Shown here: positions 1 through 7,234 of the stretch, piece by piece
Position numbering within the stretch: position 1 is the first letter of the stretch
Layout: each line of letters starts with the position of its first letter
DNA from: DAOTWP01 sp034435675
GTDB taxonomy: Bacteria > Chloroflexota > Anaerolineae > Aggregatilineales > Phototrophicaceae
DNA length: 23,869 nucleotides
Direction of reading: 5' to 3'
Assembly: GCA_034435675.1 (NCBI GenBank)
Contig: DAOTWP010000166.1
Coordinates: forward strand, 1 to 23,869
Program-made: the position numbers and the translations under genes
Notes under the pieces: model-generated
Seen by the model: only the letters and a program-made list of their open reading frames with translations
The model's database searches: none
Told to the model about the DNA's origin: nothing

Positions 1-1
1 A

Positions 2-23
2 TGCCAGTTCGCGCGAACTGGCA
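2..23. repeat. Perfect 22-bp palindrome at the window edge
   Basis: Positions 2-23 equal their own reverse complement (two 11-nt arms, no loop, centre GCGC). The palindrome lies in the open frame of the partial gene at 3-230 and would encode Ser-Ser-Arg-Glu-Leu-Ala. It is either a genuine dyad, such as a protein binding site or cruciform, or a fold-back artefact if the window edge is a contig end. The sequence alone does not decide between these. Confidence 0.8.
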
Positions 24-230
24 CGAGTGCCGGAACTGCCGGAAGAAAACACGCTGATCGAACAGTATTATGAGTTTTCGCTCTACCGGCTGACGACAGG
101 CGAATACCAGCTCAATGTTGGACCGGATGCCGAGGGCAAGGTTTATGTGGTCAACTGGTACGGTTGCCCGGCAGACAATGTGCGCGAAAGCACCTTCACG
201 GTGGAGCTGCCGCCCGCAGGGGGCGAATAG
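3..230 (+). CDS. C-terminal end of an unidentified protein (5' truncated)
   Basis: The frame is open from the first complete codon at position 3 to a TAG at 228-230, giving about 75 residues. A GTG at 27 could start a short ORF, but no ribosome binding site precedes it and the frame stays open upstream, so this is most likely the tail of a larger gene. The residues are mixed and acidic, with a Tyr/Val-rich stretch that looks like beta structure (EYQLNVGPD, then KVYVVNWYG), one Cys, and a Pro/Gly-rich end. There is no membrane segment. I do not recognise the family. The gene converges on the sugar operon and shares the hairpin at 244-269 with it. Confidence 0.55.
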   Translation, partial: ASSRELARVPELPEENTLIEQYYEFSLYRLTTGEYQLNVGPDAEGKVYVVNWYGCPADNVRESTFTVELPPAGGE

Positions 231-243
231 CGACAAAAGCGGA

Positions 244-269
244 CAGGGCATGCCGCTCGGTGTGCCCTG
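244..269. terminator. Hairpin terminator between convergent genes
   Basis: CAGGGCA (244-250) pairs perfectly with TGCCCTG (263-269). Two G-T wobbles and two further G-C pairs continue the stem around a GCTC tetraloop. The hairpin begins one base after the minus-strand stop at 271 and 13 bases after the plus-strand stop at 230. On the minus strand it is followed by a moderately T-rich stretch (CTTTTGTC). It probably ends the minus-strand sugar operon and may also serve the plus-strand gene. Confidence 0.6.
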
Positions 270-270
270 C

Positions 271-1224
271 TTAAGGCAGGCTTTTCGCCCAGGCAATCGT
301 TTCGCGCATGCCTTCACGGAAAGGCACAATCGGCGACCATGCCAGCAGGGTTTGTGCCCGCCCAATGTCCGCAGCGCTGCGGCGCAGATCGCCGGGCTGC
401 GCGGGGTGATACTCCACAGGATATGTCGCGCGGGTATGCCCGAAGGACTCCAGCACCAGATCAGCCAGCGTGTTCACGCTGCAATCCACGCCAGTGCCGA
501 TATTGATCACCTGCCCAAAGCTGGCAGCGTTATCAATTGCCCCGACCCACGCGCGCGCCACATCACGAATATGGACAAAATCGCGTGACTGCTCGCCGTC
601 TGAATGAATGCGGATCGGTTCACCGCGCAGCACATTGCCGATGAAGATGGCAAAGACCCCCTGATAGGCGTTGGTCAGGCTCTGGCGCTCGCCATAAACG
701 TTGAACATGCGCAGCGAAGTTACGTCAAAGCGAAAGCCCAGGTCGCGGCGCGCGGCGGTAAGCTGCACATAACGCTCCGCCGCATACTTGGTGACGCCGT
801 AATAGGATACGGGGTTCACCGGCGCGTCTTCGGGCGTGGGTACGATGTCCGGGCTGCCATAGAGGGTCATCGAACTGGCAAACAGCAGCCGCGATACACG
901 ATGCGCGATACACTGCTGCAAGACATTGATCGTCCCCAGCGTATTGGTATTCAGATCGGCAGCGGGGTCCGCAAATGACAACCGGATAGACGCCTGCCCG
1001 GCGATATGCAGAACAGCATCTACCCCGCGTGCGAACACCAGCGCGAGGTCATCCACGCTGCGCACATCCCCGCGCACAAATTCCGCCGCAGGGTTCACAT
1101 AATCAGCGTTTCCGGTGCTCAGGTTGTCGAACACCACCACCTGCTCGCCCCGCGACACCAGCAAATCTACAATGTGGCTGCCAATGAACCCCGCCCCGCC
1201 CGTAACCAGAATCCGCCGTGTCAT
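271..1224 (-). CDS. NAD-dependent epimerase/dehydratase (UDP-glucose 4-epimerase-like SDR)
   Basis: This 317-residue protein is an extended short-chain dehydrogenase/reductase that probably epimerises or dehydrates a nucleotide-linked sugar in the cytoplasm. The N-terminal Rossmann motif TGGAGFIG is at residues 8-15. An acidic residue for NAD (VFDNLSTG) lies near 33, and the catalytic pair is Tyr142 and Lys146 (YGVTK). The family-typical substrate segments RMFNVYGERQ and SRDFVHIRDVARA are present. The length is normal for GalE-like enzymes. The ATG start overlaps the stop of the upstream membrane protein gene by four bases (ATGA), so translation is probably coupled. It is the last gene of the four-gene operon. 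The actual sugar substrate (Glc/Gal, GlcNAc or another) cannot be read from the sequence. Confidence 0.88.
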   Translation of the reverse strand: MTRRILVTGGAGFIGSHIVDLLVSRGEQVVVFDNLSTGNADYVNPAAEFVRGDVRSVDDLALVFARGVDAVLHIAGQASIRLSFADPAADLNTNTLGTINVLQQCIAHRVSRLLFASSMTLYGSPDIVPTPEDAPVNPVSYYGVTKYAAERYVQLTAARRDLGFRFDVTSLRMFNVYGERQSLTNAYQGVFAIFIGNVLRGEPIRIHSDGEQSRDFVHIRDVARAWVGAIDNAASFGQVINIGTGVDCSVNTLADLVLESFGHTRATYPVEYHPAQPGDLRRSAADIGRAQTLLAWSPIVPFREGMRETIAWAKSLP

Positions 1225-2237
1225 ACCGCACCTTCCCCTGTGGCGGGCGCGGCGGTCATGCGCGCCCAGACTGCGCCAAACCCCAGCGCTTCCCGCCCCA
1301 TGCTGAACAAGCCCAGCAGCGCATAGCCCAGCAGCGTGACGGCATGCAGTACCAGCCCAACGGCAAATGCACCCTCATAAGTGTAGCCCTGGCTGGTCAG
1401 CACCAGCACAACACTGCCCTCGATTACGCCGAGGCTGGCAATCGTAGTCGGCACGGTGATGGCAAATGCAACGGCGACGAGCATCAACCCGCCAATCATC
1501 AGCGGCACATCCGGGAACAGCGTCGCGGTGAGCAGCCAGTAGGGCACAACGGTCAGCACCCAGACGATAGCATTCCACAGCAGCGCCAGCAGCAAATGAC
1601 GCCACGCCCCCACCACCGCCAGCCCGTCCAGCAGATTCGCCACCAGCGGATGCAGCCGTTTGACCAGTGGAATGCGCGCCCCGATGCGATCCACCAGCAG
1701 CAGCGTGCGTTCGCGCAGCAGTGTCACCGTCAGCATGATGGCGGCGCTCAATCCAAACGCGAAAATGCCAAACACCAGTGTGGTCTGCTGCACCCCCACC
1801 GGGATAGTCTCAATGCTGAGCAGGGACAGTAGAAAGATTACCACCAGACTGAGCAGGTCAATCAGCCGTTCGACCACTGCAACGGACAGCGCGGTGGCAC
1901 GCGGAATGCTGTCCTCGCTGTGCGCGGCAAGCTCAATGCGCAGCAGGTCGCCCACGCGAAACGGGATGACATTGTTGATGAAGAAGGCGATATTGGTCAA
2001 CCTGAAGGCACGCCTGCGTGTAAGCTGCCCCTGCGCAAGGTCGTACCAGCGCAGCCCGCGCGCCGCCAGCGCCAGCGTGAGCATAATGCCGCACACCAGC
2101 ACAATCACGATGTTCATCTGCCCGATTGCTGTCAGTGCCGCGCCCCAATCCAGATCTCGCACGACGAGATAGAGGACAATGGCGCTGAAAACAGCACTGA
2201 GCAGCAGTCCCAGATACAGGCGTAATCGGCGGGTCAT
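1221..2237 (-). CDS. UPF0104/AglD-type polytopic membrane protein (LPG synthase TM family)
   Basis: This is a 338-residue integral membrane protein with about eight hydrophobic segments. It belongs to the lysylphosphatidylglycerol synthase transmembrane/UPF0104 family. The family signatures are visible: NNVIPFRVGDLLR (residues 88-100) after the second helix, and ERLIDLL (123-129). The frame extends upstream to 2336, but those residues are Arg/Ala-rich and overlap the glycosyltransferase gene. The ATG at 2237 overlaps that gene's TGA as ATGA and is preferred. There is no cytosolic aminoacyl-transfer domain, so this is not a full MprF. Members next to glycosyltransferases and epimerases are thought to help move or assemble lipid-linked sugars. 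That role is inferred from context. Confidence 0.85.
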   Translation of the reverse strand: MTRRLRLYLGLLLSAVFSAIVLYLVVRDLDWGAALTAIGQMNIVIVLVCGIMLTLALAARGLRWYDLAQGQLTRRRAFRLTNIAFFINNVIPFRVGDLLRIELAAHSEDSIPRATALSVAVVERLIDLLSLVVIFLLSLLSIETIPVGVQQTTLVFGIFAFGLSAAIMLTVTLLRERTLLLVDRIGARIPLVKRLHPLVANLLDGLAVVGAWRHLLLALLWNAIVWVLTVVPYWLLTATLFPDVPLMIGGLMLVAVAFAITVPTTIASLGVIEGSVVLVLTSQGYTYEGAFAVGLVLHAVTLLGYALLGLFSMGREALGFGAVWARMTAAPATGEGAV

Positions 2238-3034
2238 TCGCTGCGCGCTTCCACGATATCGGCAGGCACTTCCGCCGTCCAGGGCTGAAAGACGCCGCCA
2301 TCCGTGCGCCGAGTATCGTGCCGCACGAGCAGCCATTCAAACCAGACGGTCAGCAGCGTATACAGATAGCGACTGCCCTGCTCTTTCAGCTTCAGCGCGC
2401 TTTCGCCTACATCGCGGTTGCGCCATGTAATCGGCAGCACTTTGTAGCTGTAGCCCCGGACCATCGCTTTGAGGGGGATTTCAATCGTCAGGTTGAAATG
2501 CGGCGACACAAACGGACGGCAGCCCTCAATCACGTTAGCGCGGTAGCCCTTGAACGCATTGGTCGTGTCGTTATAAGGCATGGCAAACATCAGGCGGATG
2601 ACCAGATTGGCGAGGCGGTTAATCACCAGCTTGAACCTGGGATAGTTGTAGACGCGCGAACCACGCATGAAACGCGACCCAAAGGCACAGTCTGCTTCAT
2701 CGCGCAGCACATGATAGTAACGCACCACGTCCTCCGGCGCGTCGCTGGCGTCTGCCATGTAGATAATCACCGCTTCGGCGTCGAAGTGTTCCAGTCCAAA
2801 CGTCACTGCGCGCCCATAGCCGTTGCGTCCAGTGTTGCGCACCACGCGAACGCGGCTGTCCAGCGCGTTTTCCGCCTGCACAATGGCGAACGTGCTGTCG
2901 CTGCTGCCATCGTCCACCACGAGTATCTCAAACGTACTCACCCCCGCGCTGTCCAGATGATCTCGCAGCAGACGAACGGTGCGCTGAATGTTGCCCGCTT
3001 CGTTGCGCGCGGGGATGACCACTGAGAGTTTCAT
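2234..3034 (-). CDS. Family 2 glycosyltransferase (polyprenyl-phosphate sugar transferase type)
   Basis: This 266-residue GT-A enzyme begins with the GT2 opening SVVIPARNEAGNI (residues 4-16). It continues with VVDDGSSDST (39-48) and a metal-binding Asp-x-x-Asp region, YMADASD (92-98). There are no C-terminal membrane helices, so it resembles soluble dolichol/undecaprenyl-phosphate sugar synthases rather than the GtrB type with membrane segments. It probably transfers a sugar from a nucleotide donor onto a polyprenyl phosphate at the inner face of the membrane. It lies second in the operon, 11 bases after the epimerase gene, and its TGA overlaps the next start. Its place between two nucleotide-sugar enzymes and a membrane protein supports a surface-glycan or glycolipid role. 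Donor and acceptor are unknown. Confidence 0.88.
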   Translation of the reverse strand: MKLSVVIPARNEAGNIQRTVRLLRDHLDSAGVSTFEILVVDDGSSDSTFAIVQAENALDSRVRVVRNTGRNGYGRAVTFGLEHFDAEAVIIYMADASDAPEDVVRYYHVLRDEADCAFGSRFMRGSRVYNYPRFKLVINRLANLVIRLMFAMPYNDTTNAFKGYRANVIEGCRPFVSPHFNLTIEIPLKAMVRGYSYKVLPITWRNRDVGESALKLKEQGSRYLYTLLTVWFEWLLVRHDTRRTDGGVFQPWTAEVPADIVEARSE

Positions 3035-3045
3035 ACCTGTGTGTC

Positions 3046-4131
3046 CTATCCTGTGCGGGGTGCTGCTGGCACGCCGCCGTGCTCCAGGCGTTCCTGCCAG
3101 CTCTGGACGATTTCCGCAAAAATATCATCCAGCGTTTTGGTGATGTCCCAACCGGGGAGGCTGGCTTTCAGGTGCGTCAGGTCGCTGATATAGCACATGT
3201 GATCACCCAGGCGCGGTTCATCAAGGTAACGATAACGCATCGGCTTGCCAGTCAACTGTGCGACGCGCTCAAATGCTTCGAGAATGGAAATTGAGTTGCC
3301 GCGCCCGCCGCCAAGATTAAACACCGCCCCACTCTGCGGATGTTCGTAAAACAGTTCAATGGCGCGGGCGACATCCAGCGCATGAATGTTATCACGCACC
3401 TGTTTGCCTTTGTAGCCGAAGATCGTATATTCGCGTTCCTCAACATTGCAGCGGATCAGGTAGCTGAGGAACCCATGCAATTCCACCCCGCTGTGGTTCG
3501 GTCCGGTCAGGCAGCCGCCGCGCATGCAGCAGGTTTTCATGCCAAAATAGCGCCCATACTCCTGCACCATCAGGTCGGCAGATGCTTTGGACACGCCAAA
3601 CAGCGAATGCTTGGACTGGTCAATGCTGAAGTGTTCGCTGATGCCGTTGGCATACTGCGGATCGCCATAATCCCAGCGGGTGTCCAGTTCCACCAGGTTG
3701 ATACTGTTGGGCAAATCCCCATAGACCTTGTTGGTGGACATGTGCACGAAAACCGCATCAGGAACGAAGCGGCGTGCTGCCTCTAGCATATTCAGCGTAC
3801 CAACAGCGTTGACATCAAAATCATCAAACGGGCGCGTGGCGGCAAGGTCGTGGCTGGGCTGCGCCGCCGCATGGACAATCATATCAGGGCGCGTCTGCTC
3901 GACGAGCGCCAGCACCCCAGCACGATCACGAATATCGAGTTCAACATGCGTAAAGTGTTTACATGTGGCGGCAAGCCGCTGCTGATTCCAGCGCGTATCG
4001 CCCTTTTCGCCAAAGAACTCGCGGCGCATGTTGTTGTCCACACCGTACACCTGCCAGCCGCGCGCGTCGAAATAGCTGACGACTTCTGACCCGATCAGAC
4101 CATTAGAACCTGTAACAATGAGTTTTCCCAC
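3046..4131 (-). CDS. CDP-paratose 2-epimerase-like SDR with Phe at the catalytic Tyr position
   Basis: This 361-residue extended SDR has a Rossmann motif TGSNGLIG (residues 7-14) and the block GVDNNMRREFFG (30-41) typical of CDP-paratose/tyvelose 2-epimerase relatives. The dehydrogenase-type YxxxK is replaced by Phe178-Gly-Val-Ser-Lys182. Lys is kept and the ST pair (132-133) is present. It probably epimerises or otherwise alters a nucleotide sugar, but the missing Tyr means the usual proton relay is changed. It is the first gene of the operon. The start is GTG at 4131, with an AAAGG ribosome binding site seven bases upstream and a sigma-70-like promoter at 4190-4217. The exact substrate is not determinable. 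Confidence 0.85.
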   Translation of the reverse strand: MGKLIVTGSNGLIGSEVVSYFDARGWQVYGVDNNMRREFFGEKGDTRWNQQRLAATCKHFTHVELDIRDRAGVLALVEQTRPDMIVHAAAQPSHDLAATRPFDDFDVNAVGTLNMLEAARRFVPDAVFVHMSTNKVYGDLPNSINLVELDTRWDYGDPQYANGISEHFSIDQSKHSLFGVSKASADLMVQEYGRYFGMKTCCMRGGCLTGPNHSGVELHGFLSYLIRCNVEEREYTIFGYKGKQVRDNIHALDVARAIELFYEHPQSGAVFNLGGGRGNSISILEAFERVAQLTGKPMRYRYLDEPRLGDHMCYISDLTHLKASLPGWDITKTLDDIFAEIVQSWQERLEHGGVPAAPRTG

Positions 4132-4189
4132 TATAATACCTTTGGGCGTCCTGAAGAGCGTTGTCTTGCAAAAATCACATCAACGCCCT

Positions 4190-4217
4190 ATTCTACCGAT
4201 TCGAGGCGTATGGTCAA
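4190..4217 (-). promoter_or_regulatory. Sigma-70-type promoter of the sugar operon
   Basis: On the minus strand, TTGACC (4212-4217) is followed after 16 bases by TAGAAT (4190-4195). Transcription would start near 4183, leaving a leader of about 50 bases before the GTG at 4131. It lies back to back with the helicase promoter in a 137-bp divergent intergenic region. Confidence 0.6.
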
Positions 4218-4256
4218 TCATAGAAACACTCCCTGCAATCAGCATTTATCGTCAGC

Positions 4257-4262
4257 TATAAT
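4257..4262 (+). promoter_or_regulatory. Consensus -10 box (TATAAT) for a leaderless helicase mRNA
   Basis: A perfect TATAAT lies six bases before the ATG at 4269, so the predicted transcription start falls on the A of the start codon. There is no Shine-Dalgarno sequence and no room for one. The -35 region is weak (CTGCAA at 4233-4238, 18-bp spacer). The same GCTATAATCC string forms the -10 region of the minus-strand deaminase-CYTH promoter (9274-9282). Confidence 0.7.
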
Positions 4263-4268
4263 CCGGTT

Positions 4269-7124
4269 ATGACAAAACTAAAACCTACTCCTGAACTACT
4301 TGAAAGTGTCATTACGCGCGTCCCAGAAGGATTCATCCATCTGAGCGTGCTTTCGCGCCGTGTGCGCACGAAGGACAAAAGCGCCAGAGCAATCACACAG
4401 GCGATTGAACAACACATGGTCGCCCGCACAGCCGAATGCCTGTATGATCCCAGCCGTTTGACGCTGGAGGAAACCCGCGCGCTAGCGAAATGGGCAAAGC
4501 CTGACTTTCCGCATATGCTCGACGATGGCACGCTGCCACAGGATCCGATTGTGCAGCAGTTAGAGCGCCGCCAGCAGCAGATCGACACCAGCGGTCAGCC
4601 GGTGTTTGTCAACCTGTTCGCACGACTGGCGGAAAGCCCTGGCTATGTGCCCTATGGGGAACTGGCGACGGATGAAGATAGCGAAGAAGCCATCGCGCAG
4701 TTGGTCAATGCCGGGGTGCTGCGGCAGCTCGAAGAACTGGTCTATGACCCGCTGCGGCTGAGCCAGAGCACCATGGAAAAGGTACACCACCGCTACGCGC
4801 TGCTGCCCTTCCGTGAGCAACTGGTGCAGGTGCTGCGCGCCAGACCGGGCGCAACCGCCCCCAGAAGCGAATTAGAAGAGATCTTCGGCAAAGACATGCT
4901 GAACACGCTGTTGAACACCAGCGGATTCGCTACGTTCACCGTGCCACTGAAAGTTACGCCCCATAAGGCGGTGTGGGTGCGCCTGGGTGACACGGACGCA
5001 CAACAGGCACACCACGCCGCCAAAGAAGCAACACGCATTAAGGACGAACACTGGGCGGAAGCCCGCACAGTCTGCGGCGAAACCCTGCGCCCCGACGCAC
5101 AGGACGGCGAAACGCTGCGCGCACAGGTCATTTCGCGCTCGTACATCGTCAAAAACGCCGCCAAACGGCTGGACTTACATGTCGAGACCGTGCAGGAAGC
5201 GCTGGCACGGGGCTTGCTGCGCGCCTTTGTTGACCCGGAAGAAACGCTGCGCTTGCCTGCCGAAGCGGTGGAAGCAGCAGTTGCGGATGCCGAACAGCAC
5301 GAGTGTTTGGCAGCTTTTGAGGTGCTGAAAGCGCGCGAACTGGCGTTGGTCTCCGGTTTGCACTACAACACCATCCGCCGCCGCCTGCGCAAAGGCAGCG
5401 CAGCACGCATGGAGCCTTACTGGGAGCAGGTGCGTGGCAAATGGGGACTGCCGCGTACACTGCGCGAATTCCGCGAGAAACTGCGCCAGAAACTCGATGA
5501 ACGCCGCGCGCTGCTGGAAGCGGAACGCGAGCGCCTGCGCTTGCAGCTAGAAGAGGAACAGCGGCGGCGCAACGAACTGCGCGACCAGCTCGTCGCTGCA
5601 TTCCCGGCGTGGCGCCATGCAGACCGTGTTGAGCAGCGGCTGTACCTGCATGTGGGACCACCCAACAGTGGCAAAACGCATCACGCGCTAGAGGCACTAA
5701 CTCAGGCGGGCAGCGGCTGGTATCTGGCTCCGCTGCGCCTGCTGGCGTTTGAAATCTTCGACCGGCTCAATCAGCGCGGGGTCTTCTGCAACCTGCTCAC
5801 CGGGGAAGAGTATATCCCCATTCCCGGCGCAACAATCACTGCCGCAACCATCGAGATGTTCAACAACACCGAACATAACGAATGTGTCATCATTGACGAA
5901 GCGCAGATGCTTGCCGACCCGGATCGCGGCTGGGCGTGGACACGCGCGATGATGGAATCCACCGCGCCAGAAATCCACATTATCGGACCTGCTACCTCTC
6001 GGACACTGATCGAGACGATGGCGAAAGTGGCGACTATCCCCATTGAGGTGATTGAACACGAACGCCTCGCCCCAATTCGGGTTTCCGACCAGCACTATCC
6101 CCTGAGCGAACTGCCCGCCAGCACTATTCTGGTGGCATTCTCGCGGCGTATGGTGCTGTATCTGAAAAACGAACTGGAACGCATGAAACGCACGGTGTCG
6201 GTGGTCTATGGCAACCTGCCGCCGGAGGTGCGCCGCAAGCAGGCGGAACGCTTCGCCAGCGGACAGACAGAGATTTGCATCGCTACCGACGCGGTCGGGA
6301 TGGGCTTGAATCTGCCCGCGCATTATGTCGTCTTTTATGAGACCAGCAAATACGACGGACGCGCGGTGCGCCCCTTGCTGCCCGAAGAAGTGCAGCAGAT
6401 TGGCGGACGCGCGGGGCGCTTCGGATTTTCTGAATACGGTGAGGTCAGTGCAACCACCAAACACGACCTGAGGGTGATTCGCGGCTTATTCAACGCGGAG
6501 CCGCGCCAGCTAACCCACGCGCGGGTGGCACCGTCGGTGGAGGATTTGCAGATGATCCCCGGCAGTCTGCGCGACAAGCTGGTACAGTGGGCAGCACTGG
6601 AATCAATTCCCGACGAACTGCGCGGGGTGATTCAAACAGCGGACATGACTGAACGTGTTGAACTGGCAGGCATGCTGTCCGATCAGGATGTGCAGCAGCT
6701 TGGGCTGGCGGGCGCCGTCAAGCTAACTAACGCCCCTACCCGCCAAAGCAGCCGCCAGTTCTGGCAGCAGTGTGCCAGGGCGATTCTGTCGCACCAGCCC
6801 ATGCCGCTGCCGCCGCCAGCGCCGAAAATCGTCACCAGCCACGACCTTGAACAGACCGAAACCTGCATTTCGTGCGCCGATATTTACCTGTGGCTATCGC
6901 AGCGGCGCGATTTTGGCATTTACGGACCCGATGAGCAGGTGGTGCGGGCGATGCGCGCGATGTGGTCCATGGCGATTGATGACGCGCTGCTGCGCAAGAT
7001 TGACACCGGCAAACGCTGCACACAGTGCGGCGCGCCGCTTTCGATTCGCTACCGCTTCAATATCTGTGAGCGCTGTTACCACCAGCGTTTCATGGAATAC
7101 GACGCCTTCAACAGCGACGAATAG
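4269..7124 (+). CDS. Suv3-like superfamily 2 RNA helicase with N-terminal winged-helix/HTH modules
   Basis: This 951-residue protein probably unwinds RNA, or RNA:DNA duplexes, using ATP. Helicase motifs in order are: Walker A GPPNSGKTH (463-471), the Suv3-like block LAPLRLLAFEIFDRLN (from 485), DEAQ (543-546), GPATS (573-577), IATDAVGMGLNLP (671-683), and motif VI QIGGRAGRFG (710-719). A coiled coil of Arg/Glu/Leu heptads spans about 400-440. N-terminal to it are two similar winged-helix-like units ending in LYDPSRL (58-64) and VYDPLRL (158-164), then a third (about 180-240) and two HTH-like stretches (288-340 and 346-376). The C-terminus carries a zinc ribbon (Cys917, 920, 933, 936). The start is ATG without a ribosome binding site, six bases after TATAAT. 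It is a single-gene unit, and its role in RNA decay or regulation is inferred. Confidence 0.9.
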   Translation: MTKLKPTPELLESVITRVPEGFIHLSVLSRRVRTKDKSARAITQAIEQHMVARTAECLYDPSRLTLEETRALAKWAKPDFPHMLDDGTLPQDPIVQQLERRQQQIDTSGQPVFVNLFARLAESPGYVPYGELATDEDSEEAIAQLVNAGVLRQLEELVYDPLRLSQSTMEKVHHRYALLPFREQLVQVLRARPGATAPRSELEEIFGKDMLNTLLNTSGFATFTVPLKVTPHKAVWVRLGDTDAQQAHHAAKEATRIKDEHWAEARTVCGETLRPDAQDGETLRAQVISRSYIVKNAAKRLDLHVETVQEALARGLLRAFVDPEETLRLPAEAVEAAVADAEQHECLAAFEVLKARELALVSGLHYNTIRRRLRKGSAARMEPYWEQVRGKWGLPRTLREFREKLRQKLDERRALLEAERERLRLQLEEEQRRRNELRDQLVAAFPAWRHADRVEQRLYLHVGPPNSGKTHHALEALTQAGSGWYLAPLRLLAFEIFDRLNQRGVFCNLLTGEEYIPIPGATITAATIEMFNNTEHNECVIIDEAQMLADPDRGWAWTRAMMESTAPEIHIIGPATSRTLIETMAKVATIPIEVIEHERLAPIRVSDQHYPLSELPASTILVAFSRRMVLYLKNELERMKRTVSVVYGNLPPEVRRKQAERFASGQTEICIATDAVGMGLNLPAHYVVFYETSKYDGRAVRPLLPEEVQQIGGRAGRFGFSEYGEVSATTKHDLRVIRGLFNAEPRQLTHARVAPSVEDLQMIPGSLRDKLVQWAALESIPDELRGVIQTADMTERVELAGMLSDQDVQQLGLAGAVKLTNAPTRQSSRQFWQQCARAILSHQPMPLPPPAPKIVTSHDLEQTETCISCADIYLWLSQRRDFGIYGPDEQVVRAMRAMWSMAIDDALLRKIDTGKRCTQCGAPLSIRYRFNICERCYHQRFMEYDAFNSDE

Positions 7125-7139
7125 CGCTTGCCGCAGTAG

Positions 7140-7161
7140 TGCACACAGGGGCAGGTGTGCA
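7140..7161. terminator. Possible terminator hairpin between convergent genes
   Basis: TGCACAC (7140-7146) and GTGTGCA (7155-7161) form a perfect 7-bp stem with an 8-base loop. It lies 15 bases after the helicase stop and about 70 bases beyond the convergent deaminase stop. No T-tract follows on either strand, so termination here would be weak or Rho-assisted. The rest of 7125-7234 shows nothing else recognisable. Confidence 0.35.
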
Positions 7162-7234
7162 ACCTATTCCCGCAGCAACCTCCCCCCAAAGGCATACGGC
7201 AGCCCGGCAGGCCGGCACGCACGCACGTTCGCCG

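Noticed and set aside
4132..4137. A second TATAAT on the plus strand upstream of the helicase
   Set aside because: It overlaps the start region of the divergent epimerase gene, has no -35 element at the right distance, and lies over 130 bases from the helicase. The copy at 4257 fits better.
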